Origin: Phoronis australis
Lineage: Eukaryota; Phoronida; Phoronidae
DNA length: 28,442 bases
Reading direction: 5' to 3'
Assembly (NCBI GenBank): GCA_002633005.1
Contig: NMRA01000080.1
Location: forward strand, 1,038,653-1,067,094
Positions 9,401 through 21,500 of the stretch are shown in pieces. The position numbers and the translations under genes are program-made. The notes under the pieces are model-generated. The model saw only the letters and a list, made by a program, of their open reading frames with translations. It had not been told where the DNA came from and did not search any database. Numbering within the stretch: position 1 is the first letter of the stretch; each line of letters starts with the position of its first letter.

Positions 9401-10038
9401 TCAAAGAACAAAACGAGGCGAACCAAAATGACGGTTTTATCGATGACGCTGCATGGGGCTTTGGCGCAATTTTACTTGTCCTATTCGACCTCAAAACGTC
9501 TGGAATACAAAAGCAAGTTCATGATAACGATTTAATTAAAACGACTATGCTTAGGAAATCTTGTTGTGAGGTAGTATTTTTATATTCTTATTATTACGAA
9601 GAATTGGGGAACACGCGTGATGCCATTTTACAAACGTTTCGTTTTAACTCAAAACATCATCAGTGGCAACACAACAAGACCAGCAAGGCGAACAAAAAAA
9701 AACGATCACCCAAGGAATCAGAATCTTAGAGCAAAACATTGGTGGGAGTCAAGGCCAGAGTTGCTATACATTTACATCTGGGATCATAAACATTACCAAA
9801 ACTTTTTGTTTAATATGCTGATATTTTTTTTATTTTTATGGAAACTTTGAATCAGTGCTTCTGTTGACTATCTATAAGGAACTTTGACCGAACTAAAAAT
9901 GGTGGGCTGTACTGCTCGCTAGCTCTGATCCGACAGCATTCGACTTCTTTCTGGGATTACTACTTAGATAGACGTAACTAGTGAAATGGTTTGATAACTT
10001 TGACGAAATTATCCAGAATGAGTTCAATGTTTTGAGTG
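9401..10038. other. No gene seen (intronic)
   Basis: Short open frames only (9308-9535, 9547-9729, 9617-9850), lysine- or asparagine-rich as expected of AT-rich DNA. No recognised similarity and no repeat shared with other parts of the window. Confidence 0.4.
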
Positions 10039-11383
10039 TTAAGTACTAGTCCACGAGAGCACCAGCCATGAGCGGCAAGGTGGGGGTCAGCCGATTTTCA
10101 CCAAATTTGGCACATAGGTAGTCCTATGGGATCTATAAACAGCGGTAAAATATTTCTTGAAAATATTGCGTTTTTCTAAAGTTATAGGCTCAAACACATT
10201 TTACGGCTTCGCAGCCATGTTTTCACGGTATAAAAACTGTCCAGGTTTAACTGTTCATATTTTTCCTTGAATGAAAGCTATTGATTTATTATTCACTTGG
10301 CATTGTTTAGTGGTGCCTGTAGATTGTTACACAGATGTCTTGAAACACGATTCCGATTTACCACCCTCATTTAGTAGTTTTACTACACTGCCCCCCGTTA
10401 TGCCATTTTGAGGTTGTGTTCAGTACACTGCTGTACCAAATCTGCCCCCACTGTTATGAGAATGAAACTTAGCCAAAATGTTGACAAAACATGTTACTTT
10501 CATTTCATAAAATAAAAACTTTGTCAGCCAGTTTATTAGTTATATATTTTGGCACCTCAAATGTACTAAAATGAGAAATTTTCATATATCTGAGATCGAT
10601 GCGTGAGCACCGTAAAATCCGATTGTCCTTTATGTTTTTCGATATTTTGCAACAAGTTAGTTCCTCCTGAATGTTTTGAACGTTTTACTACTGATCACTT
10701 AGGGCTATAGTACCCCTAAATACCATACATGGCTCCATTTTGTAAAAAGCCGATTATGTCCTCCACAGTGAACAGGGTTAGACATGAACTCGACAAATGT
10801 AGGTTATTTTGATTTACAGTTGTTTTACTTTGCAATTTCCTCATGGGTATTTCTTCACACATATTCAAGTCAGATTTTCTGTTGATCAAATGTTCATGCA
10901 ATGCATTGTAATATCAAATAAAGGATAAGTTTTGTTGCATGACCGCAATTTTTCCCACGACTTAAAACAAAAGACCGCAGAAATTTTCCTGACGAAATAC
11001 CGGGTTTGCAGTTCTGTAAAAACATTCGAATGACAAGACAAACTCCACCACTGTCCATGGCAACTCGTCGCATGTTTTTCGCCCATCGGTCCTATCATTG
11101 TTTTCCTTTGTTGTGTCATTGTTGGATGTAACAACACAGGTCGCATGGATATAGAACCTTGCGTACATCAGACCGTTGCCGATAAGTGCTCGTCATTATA
11201 TCTTTATTATAACAACGGAAACAATGAAGATGCTAATCTATTGTTCTCTATGCGACCAGGTTTCCCGTGGATGACCACAGAAGAGGAATCCCAAAGTATC
11301 CACAAACAATGACCACGCACCTTAGTAACTATTACCGCGCACACGAATCCTTTCCGTGGAACCTAAACACCAAATTTTTATAT
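10039..11383 (-). repeat. Inverted copy of the first half of the composite repeat
   Basis: Reverse complement of 1957-3245. It retains about 30 bases near 10108-10137 that are missing from the other copy, so neither copy derives simply from the other. It stops cleanly at ttaagtactag, the position where the other copy goes on into the hairpin and recombinase half. Confidence 0.75.
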
Positions 11384-12895
11384 CCGTGTATTGTGTTGTA
11401 TTGCTCATGGTACGGGTTCAGACTCTGTTGTATTAAGATTCCAATCCCCAACCCTGTAATATGTAGTTTGAGTAAAATTTCTAGACAATGCAGGTTTATG
11501 GATTTATTCTCCTTCAAATGAAGAGTAAAAATCAAATTCTGCACAGGTTTTTTAAAAGTAATGACTTATTGGAAGATCACACATCTAAAAAATAAAACAA
11601 TGTTTGACAATTTTATTCATTATCTTATTTGAAAATTGCCTACCTCACAGACAACTCATCTAAGTTGAAAATATTCCTTGTGAAAAAATATAAAATACCA
11701 ACCAGAGACTTGTGTACTACAAAATATGTTTTCGTAATACAATGCAAAGATAACTGTACAGTCAAAAGTGCAAATGTTATGACTCTAATAAAAAATTGCC
11801 TTCTAGATCTTTTCAACACTCTAATTGCTACAGGACAGAGTCAACCACACAAAGCTCATAAAGTCAGGGAATTACATTTAAGGTGATGTAGTCTCACTGC
11901 GAAAAAGTGATTTCGCAATATCGCTGACAACACTGGAAATCTCTTCTTCACAAACTTGAGGTAGCTGTATTTACCACATCAATGTTCTTATCAAAACTAA
12001 CCACCACAAAATGAAAAATTGGCTTGTCGGTTCCAATTAGGCAGCATTTTACAATGAAATGGTCATGAAAAAATACTTTTGCAACATGGTTTGCATTACA
12101 ATTGCCCTACGATTACAGTTGTACATACATACTAGACCAGTAACAAAATTACCCATGGGAACCATAAAATGGTCAATTCGCCAAAAAAACAAGGAGCCAC
12201 CAGAGCTAATGTGCCAATACTTTTCAGTACTGCAACAAAAATCATTTGAAGTGGACATAAGCTCGCCCAAAATCACATAAAACAACTTTTGATTAAGACA
12301 TTTTACCATCACGAAATAGGTATTACTTCCAGGTCACTTTGAGCAATTTCAGAACTTTGAAAGATCTGGCAATATGCAATTGCTAGAGACCAGACTAATA
12401 GTGTGTGATTTTATACACACAGCATGGTCTCAAGGAATAGCAAACTGTCAATTCGCTACAATTCCAGAAATCACTTCCCATCTGGATAAGGAACAAACTG
12501 AGCAAAGTTTATAGAGGTAAATGGTCTAAATCAAAACTTATTACCTCCTTGACAGAATATGGGTTTACAACCCAGGCAGAAAGATAAGTTAACAAAACCA
12601 GCCTAACTGCAACAGGGTCTCAAATTTCAGTAATATATACCCATTTACAAACAAAAATCTATAATGGTAAATAAAATGCGGAAACATAAATTCAGATCAA
12701 TTACGCATCTTCAAGGAAAAGGAATAGTACAGTGGTCAGAAATCATCTAAATGTGATGGCGACACTGAGAAATCCTGTCAGACCAAAAAATCCAGTGGCT
12801 AAACAAAATGAACAATGTATCATTACCATGTGGCCCAGGATCATAATCCGTGCCTGGACAAAAATTCAGTCTTAGACTAGGTAAATTTTAGATTT
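11384..12895. other. No gene seen (intronic)
   Basis: AT-rich DNA with short open frames on both strands (11629-11886, 12049-12312, 12059-12280), none recognised. I found no repeats or structures worth naming. Confidence 0.4.
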
Positions 12896-13435
12896 GTGCT
12901 GTTCACACAAGCAGTTCTGGTGCAAACAAAGCTTGCGACAACACACAAGCCTACTTCCCTACACAGCTGTGCTGATACAATAATGCCCCCACTGGATTTA
13001 GCAGATCAGCCAGAGTATTTACAGGTCCAGCCACTGTACTGTTTCCTCCCTTTGAATTTTTACAATGCTACATCCTTGACAATCGCAGATTGCCTCTTTC
13101 TATGCATACTCCACTTCCTCTGTCCCAGTTTCCCCACATTTGCTGAAAGTGGCCTATCTCAACAAATTACTTTGGACCTGTTGTGGTATAAGCCAGTAAT
13201 CTTTGGCAAATACTTTTTCCCCAACTCGTTCCTCAAGCTACAAATTCTCTTTGACATATCTTCTGGGAGTAGACTTTTCGGCCTCTCTCTAGCCCCCTCA
13301 CTTAGTTGTCCAGAAGGGTACCTTCTTGCTGGTTGTGAACTTTTCCATACCCAACCTTTACTAATAATCGGCAAGTCTCCAACTTCAGCAGAAGCCACTT
13401 CTTCAGCATAAGCCTTTCCTGATTCCTAAAATTGT
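12896..13435 (-). pseudogene. Exon-like minus-strand relic, unrecognised
   Basis: On the minus strand a good acceptor (ttaatacaattttag) is followed from about 13427 by an open stretch reading ESGKAYAEEVASAEVGDLP, VWKSSQPARRYPSGQLSEGA and RSKVIC before a stop near 13159. Beyond the stop the frame continues with coding-like blocks (RPLSANVGKLGQRKWSMHRK, KSSGGIIVSAQLCREVGLCV) broken by further stops. Composition is charged and protein-like, unlike the hydrophobic plus-strand frame (12896-13411), which I take as its shadow. I do not recognise the family; a transposon protein exon is one possibility. Confidence 0.3.
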
Positions 13436-14993
13436 ATTAATGAAAAATTAAACATATTAAATTTAATGTGGCCATTTCGGCTCACAAAATATGAATACCA
13501 AGCTAAAGTGAAGGCACCAATATTTTTTACGGCTTTAGCATGTTTAATTAACTTCATAATCGCAGAAAATCATTGGTAGACAAAACATACTCCCTAGTCT
13601 CTAAAAGTAGTTCATGGGCAGAAGTCATGTTACACATTTGGTGGTTGTTATGAAAAGTTATGATGACTACCTATTTTCTATGCCAATGTATACATGTAGT
13701 TGCATAAACATCAACACATTTGAATAAGATATGATTAAGCAATAAGGCCCAAGTTATAAGCAATCACGGTGTGTCAATAAAAGTATTTTTGCATGAATGA
13801 CGTGCTTCTAAAAATATTCCTCAGGGTCAGACCCTGGAGTTTAGTGATTCCTACCTGAGCTCACACGAACAGGACGTTGAACCTTGACTTAACGTCTTTG
13901 GTCATTTTTCAGACCTCTATCAGATTTCTCCTCTAGTGTGCAGTGGATGTTCTAAGTGTCTTTGGCGACGCCTCGAGTGTTGTAACGATGATTCGGGCAA
14001 GTGAACCTAATACGGTAGATTATGTAGCTCCTGCTGCACACAGTGCCTCCGAGGCAGACACTGAGACAGACTACTCAGGAGGACACGTTCCACCTCCACA
14101 TCAGCTCCACGTACTCTTATAAGGTGCTCAAATGTCTCGCTCTATACCTTGTGCATTTCCCTAGAGTTTCCAAAGTTGTTTCTCTCCGCAATTTGTAGAA
14201 ATACCACATTCGATGCGACTGGCAGTGCCAGATAAATAGATAAATTCGCAAACCCGCACTTTAGGTCAGCCATCATTCAACTAACGCATTGTAAGCTTTA
14301 GTTTGGTATTCAGACGAATTGGATGAACAAATTTAGTATAATTTCATTATTTATTGGGAAATGCTAGTGTCCTTAAAATTAATTAAAAACATTTAAGCAA
14401 ACCAATTGTTTTAATTGTTGTTTTATACCACGGCATATTAATGCGTAGAAACGGCGCACAACTAGTGACTGGTTTAACATGACAAATACACATACGCGGT
14501 CTGAAAATAGTGAAATTCAGACACCTATTACCAAGCCTGCCTGAAGGGCTGACAAAGTTTTTATTGTATTAATTTCAAGGGCATGGAGTCTTCTACATGT
14601 CCATGTTATTATTTTTAGTTTTCTCGTGGGGGCAGCTTCGCTATAAGGGTACAGCTTACTGCTGGTTTTTCACAAGACGGAAACGTACCTCCACGGAAAC
14701 AGTTCCAGTGTTACCATGGTAACCGATATTGCAGTGTCGGTGCCGTTTTTACTGACATTGGTCATGAACCTATCATGTGATATCAAAATTGTTCAGAAAC
14801 GATTCTGTTTGAAGCAGAAACTGGAGTAGAAAATTTGGTCAAAAATGACTCATTCCACACCAAGAAATTGCCTCATTTTGCCCCCAAGAACACTTCCCTT
14901 GTATCTCCTAAACCACCAAACTTTGTGGTGTCATACTTCACCCATTTTCTCTCATCCCTAATGTGATTTATCAGACTAAACACGGATCTGAAT
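13436..14993. other. No clear gene; one small open frame
   Basis: Mostly non-coding. At 13988-14122 a 44-codon frame (ATG to TAA) reads MIRASEPNTVDYVAPAAHS then ASEADTETDYSGG, with a balanced, protein-like composition. It has no recognised relatives and may be an exon end of an old element. The rest, including the GC-richer stretch at 14640-14770, shows nothing I can assign. Confidence 0.3.
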
Positions 14994-15080
14994 GGTTGAC
15001 CCCCCACCTTGCCGCTTGTTGGCTGTACTGTGGTCGGTGGATCCGTGGACTGATACTTAAGTGTAAACCTATGCTATTAT
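14994..15080 (+). repeat. Junction fragment of the composite repeat (copy B1)
   Basis: Matches 3190-3266: shared words include ggttgacc, caccttgccgct, ggactgatacttaa (one change from ggactagtacttaa) and gtaaacctat. The remainder of this copy resumes at 16068, so 15081-16067 appears to be inserted DNA. Confidence 0.65.
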
Positions 15081-15559
15081 ATAATATCAAACCGTGTCAG
15101 AATAAATATTGATTAAGTAATTAGTAAGAATAGATCCATTTTAAGTTGCCCAAAATTTGTGAACATGCACTTTCAAATCATGGGATCAAACTTGTTGACA
15201 TGTATTTCAACGTCAAAATCTATTTTTATATGGTGTTCACTACATTGGTTTTGGGGTCAAAGGACTCTAGATATTCTAGAATTTCTCAGAGCAAATCGTA
15301 ACAGCCAATGACATGATTATATAAGATCATGTGTTTTTTATTAGCCAATCACTAATTAAGTAGATTATCATAATATTGTCTGAAATCAAGGTATTCAGGT
15401 GAGCTATGGTAGTTGAAGCTAAAGTACTTGCTACAGTGTACAGAGGAAATTGTACAACAGAGGCATTTCGTGGAAGATTCTAAAGAGAATCTGGGCAAGT
15501 GCAAGGGTTAACGAACAGGAAATTAACCAAGAGCTTGTCACTTACATCATGGGTAGTAA
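15081..15559. other. Inserted DNA inside copy B, no gene
   Basis: Unassigned AT-rich sequence, part of about 1 kb that splits copy B of the composite repeat. Confidence 0.35.
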
Positions 15560-15740
15560 GGTACTGCCTACACGTGTTGCTTCACGAGGGACTGAGACCA
15601 GCGAGAGGAATCGTGAGTAGAAGATACTGCCTGCAAGTGTTGCGTCACGATAGACGGTGACCAGCAAGAGGAATCGTAGGCAGAAGGTACTGCCTGCAAG
15701 TGTTGTGTCATCAGAGACTGTGACCAGCAAGTACACTGTC
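15560..15740. repeat. 63-bp tandem repeat, about 2.9 copies
   Basis: Copies begin at 15560, 15623 and 15686 (an exact 63-base step), each starting g-tactgcct and containing gtgttg, tcac, gac, gaccagc. The third is cut off after gaccagcaag. The period is a multiple of three, so the minus-strand frames (15542-15790) show an internal 21-residue repeat; this is probably a by-product. Confidence 0.9.
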
Positions 15741-15903
15741 GCAGTACAGTGTTTGTTGTTCGAAAATTCACCATTATTAATGTCATCCAAGAAGTGGAGA
15801 GTACTACAGCTTGGATAGCAGATAAGATATTCGATTATTTTGGTTGATTGTTTGAAGTAAGTTCTACAGAGAGCGTTAGCGTAGTTGCTCTCTTTGGAAT
15901 GGG

Positions 15904-16040
15904 TTACTTAATTAACAACAAGTTTCACTTGTTTAATCAGTGGTTTTCATATAATAAATTAATTGCTGGATTTAATCATTCTGTCTCCATCCACGCACGA
16001 CCTCAAAGCATAGCTACCTTTTAAACAAACACACAGTCAC
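15904..16040 (+). repeat. Dispersed repeat R, copy 1
   Basis: Matches 24981-25115 in the same orientation. Shared words include ttacttaattaacaaca, tttcacttgt, ataaattaatt, ctggatttaatcat, tctccatc, acgcac and ctcaaagcatagctac. It lies in the predicted intron upstream of the giant exon; the other copy lies upstream of the truncated second copy. Confidence 0.75.
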
Positions 16041-16067
16041 TTTTTAATAAACTCCTAAAATACTCTG

Positions 16068-17395
16068 GCCAAGCAAAAAAATCTCGTGGAAGATTCTAAA
16101 ACTCGTGGTTTCTCGTGTGAGTCAGAGGACCCTAATTGATTCGTGCCAGCTGCATTTACACAGTGTTCTCAGAAACCGTGTCAACACGCAACTTAATTCC
16201 GGACAGTTAGTTGTTGCTCTCACGCTCATATTTACAAAGACGTGAAAGTGAATGTGAATTAAAATTTGCCGAAATGCTTTGGGAATTTAAATTCTTCTGC
16301 AATGACTTCGCCGTTCGTGTCGTGTCCACCGCACATGGTTTTGCATTCAAAATCATGTTGTTTATGTACATGGCGTATTGTGTTATTCATTGTTGTTTCG
16401 GCCAAGCGGTCAGCAGTTGTGTTGTTCTTGTTCTTCTTCTCGTTCGTCAATTGGTCAAATCTGTTTTGACATTGACCATCATGATGACGTATGTGCGTTG
16501 TACTGTCGTTACGCGCCACAGGGGCCCAGTGTACCAGTCTTCGGCTTTGGTTTTTTTATCCGAATTTCCCTCTCATAGAGAATCTGCTGTCCGTTGCTTA
16601 AAGTAGCATCTTCTGCTCCTGGCTTTAAATCAGAGTTTTCCTTCTCCTAGACAACCTGCCTGCCAAGGCTAACGAGTTCTTTCTACCCGTCTTGTTCAAA
16701 TCCATTGGTTCTTAGCTTTTGACTTAACCTGTGCCTTATCACCTAGATTGTATCCGTGCATTAACACTATATTATATTGACTTACAGAACCTACAACATC
16801 CACTGTCAATAAATACAGATTATTACATGGCGAAGTCGTTATCCCCCGTTATCTAGCGCCCGAATTAGATTTTGGAGAATTATCGTCCGAGGGGCGTTAG
16901 CCACGAGGATGATAATTCTCCAAAATCCACGAGGGGTCTAGATAAGGGGGATAACGACTGAGAACATGCAATAATCTATTTATACCATATACAGAACGAG
17001 AAACATTACAATGAATCGATCTACATTTCTCGACTCGCCTTGGCTTTGTAACTACTTTCTATGTCAGAGGCCCGGGGGCGGAGGTCGTGACCTTTTAAGA
17101 AAAGCCGAGCTATTTTTGTCAAATAATGCTTATACTTAAAACCAATTGAAAAATTTAAACAAAATAGAAATAAAGTGAATCTATAAATTAAGGTTTAGCA
17201 ACTGTTATAGCTTACTACACATTTTATCCCTTAAGCTTCGACCGGGAAAATATCGTCAGCTAAAGTAGGTTATCAATAGTAACTGAGTATAATGCTCATG
17301 TCAAAGGATCCCGACGACACGATACCCGCATTCAAATTGGAGATCGGTAATTTACATGTGAGAGAATACGAGAGGAAAATTTCACTGAATTAAAA
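16068..17395 (+). repeat. Direct copy of the second half of the composite repeat (copy B2)
   Basis: Matches 3300-4560, with indels. It keeps the hairpin (16837-16956), now with imperfect arms, and the first codons of the recombinase relic (17291 onward, where the initiation region reads atgctcatgtc). Open frames inside (16211-16606 and others) have no recognised similarity and differ between the two copies, so no gene is called. Confidence 0.7.
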
Positions 17396-17526
17396 TATCA
17401 TTTTTATGGAAATTATGCGTTTTATTTTTCATAGCGTATAAATGTCGGTGCAATGCCTTTTGCAGAGCATGCGATTGTTGCGCGTGCTCATGTAAGTATT
17501 CTATTTTCACGTTCGATGACGTCAGC

Positions 17527-17600
17527 CGCTGAATAGTGTAGTGGTAAAGTCGACGAATGGAAACGCTTGAGGCCCGGGTTCGAATCCGGCCTCGGTATCC
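17527..17600 (+). repeat. tRNA-derived element (SINE-like head or tRNA relic)
   Basis: A box A-like word tagtgtagtgg at 17534-17544 and a perfect B box ggttcgaatcc at 17577-17587 stand about 33 bases apart, as in tRNA genes. The T-arm stem does not pair properly (ccggg against ccggc), as if one base were lost, and I cannot fold a good acceptor stem. This points to a decayed tRNA or the head of a tRNA-derived SINE with its own RNA polymerase III promoter. A perfect 22-base palindrome follows immediately. Confidence 0.5.
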
Positions 17601-17609
17601 CGCCAAAAT

Positions 17610-17631
17610 GTTATCTCACTAGTGAGATAAC
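17610..17631. repeat. Perfect 22-bp palindrome
   Basis: gttatctcactagtgagata plus ac reads identically on both strands, centred between 17620 and 17621. It directly follows the tRNA-like region. Confidence 0.8.
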
Positions 17632-18586
17632 TTTATGAGTAATACACGGTTGTATCTGCAATTCGAGGCTAATATCGTGGTATATAACACAATTTATCTC
17701 TAGTTCTACCATGTAGTATGCAGGTTGAAGTTCTGTTGTTTTGAGGTGGTGCGAAGAAATTGCTATTATATATACAGTGTTAAGTTCTGTGTGTAAAGAA
17801 AGCAATGCTAATTTATATGAAGTATGAAGTTTAATTGTATTGAGGGGGTGGAAAGAACGGTGTGCAAGTTATATGTGATGTGAAGGTCAGTGGTATCGAG
17901 GTAGTCCAAAAACTGATACTAATTGATATGCAGTTTGAAGTTCAGCGGATTGACGTGCCCCTATGGGTCGTTCTTGGTCGATAAACATCAATTTGTAAAA
18001 TTTACTGAATCACCATTCTACATGTTACATTACGTTTTGTAGCCAACCATTACCAAGTCATAGACATAAAACGTTGCCATAATACTTCCCTGTGATCACA
18101 TAGAATTGGACAGAACTGCAAAAGGTCACTTCGTTTCATCGACATTGCTTTCTGATAGTGCAGTTGATGTAATTTAGAAATTTTACGGGTTTTTGCTCTA
18201 GTCGGTCGATAACCTAATGTGAGGTGTGTGTTCATCATAGGAACCAAAATGTTTTTTGGGGCTTTAAAACACTACCCAGTTCATTGAATTTCTTTCTTGA
18301 ATTATTACTGGATAAGCCTGCAACTCGAGTCCGATGAAGGCCTACATGTGCCAGTTTCGCAACTTTTTGGCGAACCACAATCAACTTAAAAGCGTTTTCT
18401 TAAGTCACTCAGAATTTTTGGTAATGGAAATTGATTTCTATCACGGTAAGGAATACAGGCAGGCCGACTTGATCAGCTTAATTCATTTTTCGTGTTTGAC
18501 GTCTAAGTATTGAGTGCTCGCAGTTTTAAATTATGGCGTATACAGTACGCAAACATACCAAGGTCGTTCTTACTTTTGTTTTCCAG
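17632..18586. other. End of the predicted intron; no gene
   Basis: AT-rich DNA with three loosely similar stretches of the type gaagtt(c/t) with nearby tgaggtgg or gaggtag words (17720-17950), perhaps an old degenerate repeat. It ends with the polypyrimidine tract and acceptor cttacttttgttttccag at 18586. Confidence 0.4.
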
Positions 18587-21500
18587 AATCGGTCTATCTT
18601 GAAAGTCAGTGCAAGTGGTCTGACTTTTGAGTCAGACATTGATGAGACATCCACCACCCTTGTTCAATCTGGCAGCTTTGTTGACAAGTTGGACGCGTTC
18701 GAGGTCGAACCGGAGCTTCAGTTGAGCGTCATGTCTGGTATGGTTAACCTTGACGATTCGTGGGAGTTGCCTTGGCAAGGGGAAATAGAAGTTAGCAGTC
18801 CCAATAGCCAATTGATTTGCATTGTTAAAACTGTAAGTGATAAAATAAATATGAAGCAAAATAAGCAACAGATAGATACTGATATTTTGTCTGCTGAGAC
18901 AGAGGCCACACATGTTGTTGTAGGAATTGATTGGGGTGCAGTTTGCTCTATAACTTGTTCCCATGCTGTTTTTTCCAATACAAGCATGGAAAACTCTGGC
19001 GAAAAGTTAGGGGAGGTGATGGAAAAGATGAAAAAAGCTATTGCTACCGATGGTACCTGCGAGAAGAGTACTTCCATTGCAACGTCGTACACCTTCACTT
19101 TCAAATGCCATTCCAAGCTTTCGCCACCAGCACAGGAATTGAAAGCTTCTTATGAAAATATTTTGGCGCGCGCACGAAGCATGCTTGAATTTGTAAAAGA
19201 ATCAGATAATGAAAAGGGTGTACCCCTAGTGTATGCACTTACGCCCCTTGAAAGCGTGTCTAAACTACTCAAGCTAAAGATCCCATTGCAGACACTGTTC
19301 AACTCTCTGGAAGAGGACATCATTAGAAAGACTGTCTGTACCGCCCAAAAACTCACCAATATGAAAATAAAGATGCAAAACATACAAAGAAAATTGCATG
19401 CTTCTGAGAATTATTGTACAGCACAAACACTTTCACAGGTAGACGGGTACGCGAAGAAAATTTCTGAAGATGTTGACTCTTTCACAGCGCAGGTTAGGCT
19501 TGCAGTCACAAAGATTCAAAGAGAAAAAGAAGACACAAAGAGACTCGAAGTTCTTGAGGAAGATTGGGCAAAATACTGCCAAGAAGAGAACCGCGCCGCG
19601 GAATTTGAAGCCAGAGTGCAAATGCTTGAAAAGACAAACTTGTGGGAGCAGAAGGGGATTCGTTACATTGGGAGAAAGGAGCAGCTCGATGTTAAAATTG
19701 CCCAAAAGGTTTACGTTTTCTACGTATCTGGGGCGTTGGCGAACACTAAGATCGGGCATTTCCTTGGGAAATATCACACGTCATACTCTGATCACGATGA
19801 CACAGCATTTGTTGTAGTTGACAAGTCTTTGAGACCAGACCTTTGGAATGGTGAAGAATGCATTAAAGTGTATACGAATGGCTGTTGTACATGTGAAGAC
19901 CTTTACAAGCAAGAAGGGGAAAATGCTGAATCAAATTTTGTTCTTATTAAACAGAAGCAAGAAGTCAAAGAGTCAACCCGAAAACGTGCTCAGCTAACGA
20001 TTTGTTGTCCAGGCTCGATTTCTTGCAAATGTCCTAAAAAAAGAGTTATGTGGAAGTGCTTTGATTGCAAATTGCCGATTGAATATGGCCTGGAAACTGG
20101 TATGTGTTATTGTAAATGTGGTTCTTTTAAGATCTCAGACACACAGTTTCGCTGCACCTCCGTCGAGCACGGGATGTCTTTCATTGATTATCCAAAGGCT
20201 TTGCTCCAAACCGAGTTGTCACATATGAAACTATTTCTTGAGAAAAATATACTCATCTTGGGCGAGACCGGAGTTGGAAAATCTACTTGGATCAACGGGG
20301 TGTACAATTATCTTAGATTTCCTACTCTTCAAGATGCCAAAGACACCACACAACCGATTGCTTTGATACCGGCCGGGTTTGAAATTACCACCAAAGATGG
20401 CAAACGTTATGATATTAAAATTGGAAAAGAAACTGCGGGAGAAGAAAAACTGGAGACGGGATGCTCCGCCACTCAATCCACGAAATCGTATTCATTCCAC
20501 GGGGCAGGCTGCAGAATCCGTCTGATTGACACACCGGGTATTGGCGACTCTCGTGGATTGGAACAGGATGACAAGAACTTTGACAACATTCTCCAATTCC
20601 TGTCTTCTTTTGACGAAATCCATGCAATTTGTATACTTCTGAAACCAAATTGCTCAAGACTTACTGCCATGTTTCGCTTCTGTGTCTTGGAGCTTCTTGC
20701 TCAATTGCACTCATCTGCAGTACACAACATACTGTTCTGCTTTACAAATGCAAGAGGAACGTTTTATCAACCCGGTGACACACTTGGTCCTTTGAACAAG
20801 ATGCTTAAAGACAAGGGCATAAAGCTACAGGCAGATAAGGAGAATACCTTTTGCTTTGACAACGAAGCTTTCAGATTTTTGGCATGCCTTCAGAATGGTG
20901 TTCAATTCACTAAAGAGGAAGAAGAGCTGTATGCAAAGAGCTGGGAGCAGTCTGTTGACGTCACGAGCAACATGTTTGATCACATAACTAAGCTGCCTGC
21001 TCACTATGTGCGCAATACCATTAGTATGAACGAAGCACGCAGGATCACTCTTGCACTGAGCAAACCAATGGCGGAGGTGGCGGCTAGGATACACGAAAAT
21101 GAACAGATGGCAAATAAGCAGAAAAATGACATCAAAGAAAACAAGATTCATATGAATGAACTAAGAGAAGGTTTGAGATGCACAGTGTATGAACTTGAGC
21201 GTGAAAACCTTTCGCACGGAATGACAGTGTGCACGCACAACAAATGCGTTGACGAAGTTGAAGTTGGAAAACAAAAATCAAAAATGACTGTGTTCAAGAC
21301 GGCATGTCACGATCCATGTGATTGCTTTCTTTGGGGGGCAGCACCAAGTACACGATATACTGCCACAACTGGATGGTGCAAATGCACTCGGTATAAGTAC
21401 GTCATGAGTCAACCGTGCACCAACTGCGGACATGACTACGACAGCCACATGTATGTAGACTATAGGTTAAAACAGGTGGAAAGGGAGTTGATTGATGAAG

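Noticed and set aside
12896-13411. 171-codon plus-strand frame rich in Leu, Phe and Cys
   Set aside because: The opposite strand has the more protein-like composition and an acceptor at its edge; this frame is probably its shadow.
15542-15790. Minus-strand secreted or repeat protein
   Set aside because: Its repeat follows the 63-bp DNA tandem repeat and no start, promoter or similarity supports it.
18533-18586. ATG at 18533 as the true start of the large protein
   Set aside because: It has a fair start context (A at -3, G at +4), but the 18 codons show no family similarity, end exactly at a strong acceptor, and the upstream exon supplies the missing conserved N-terminus.
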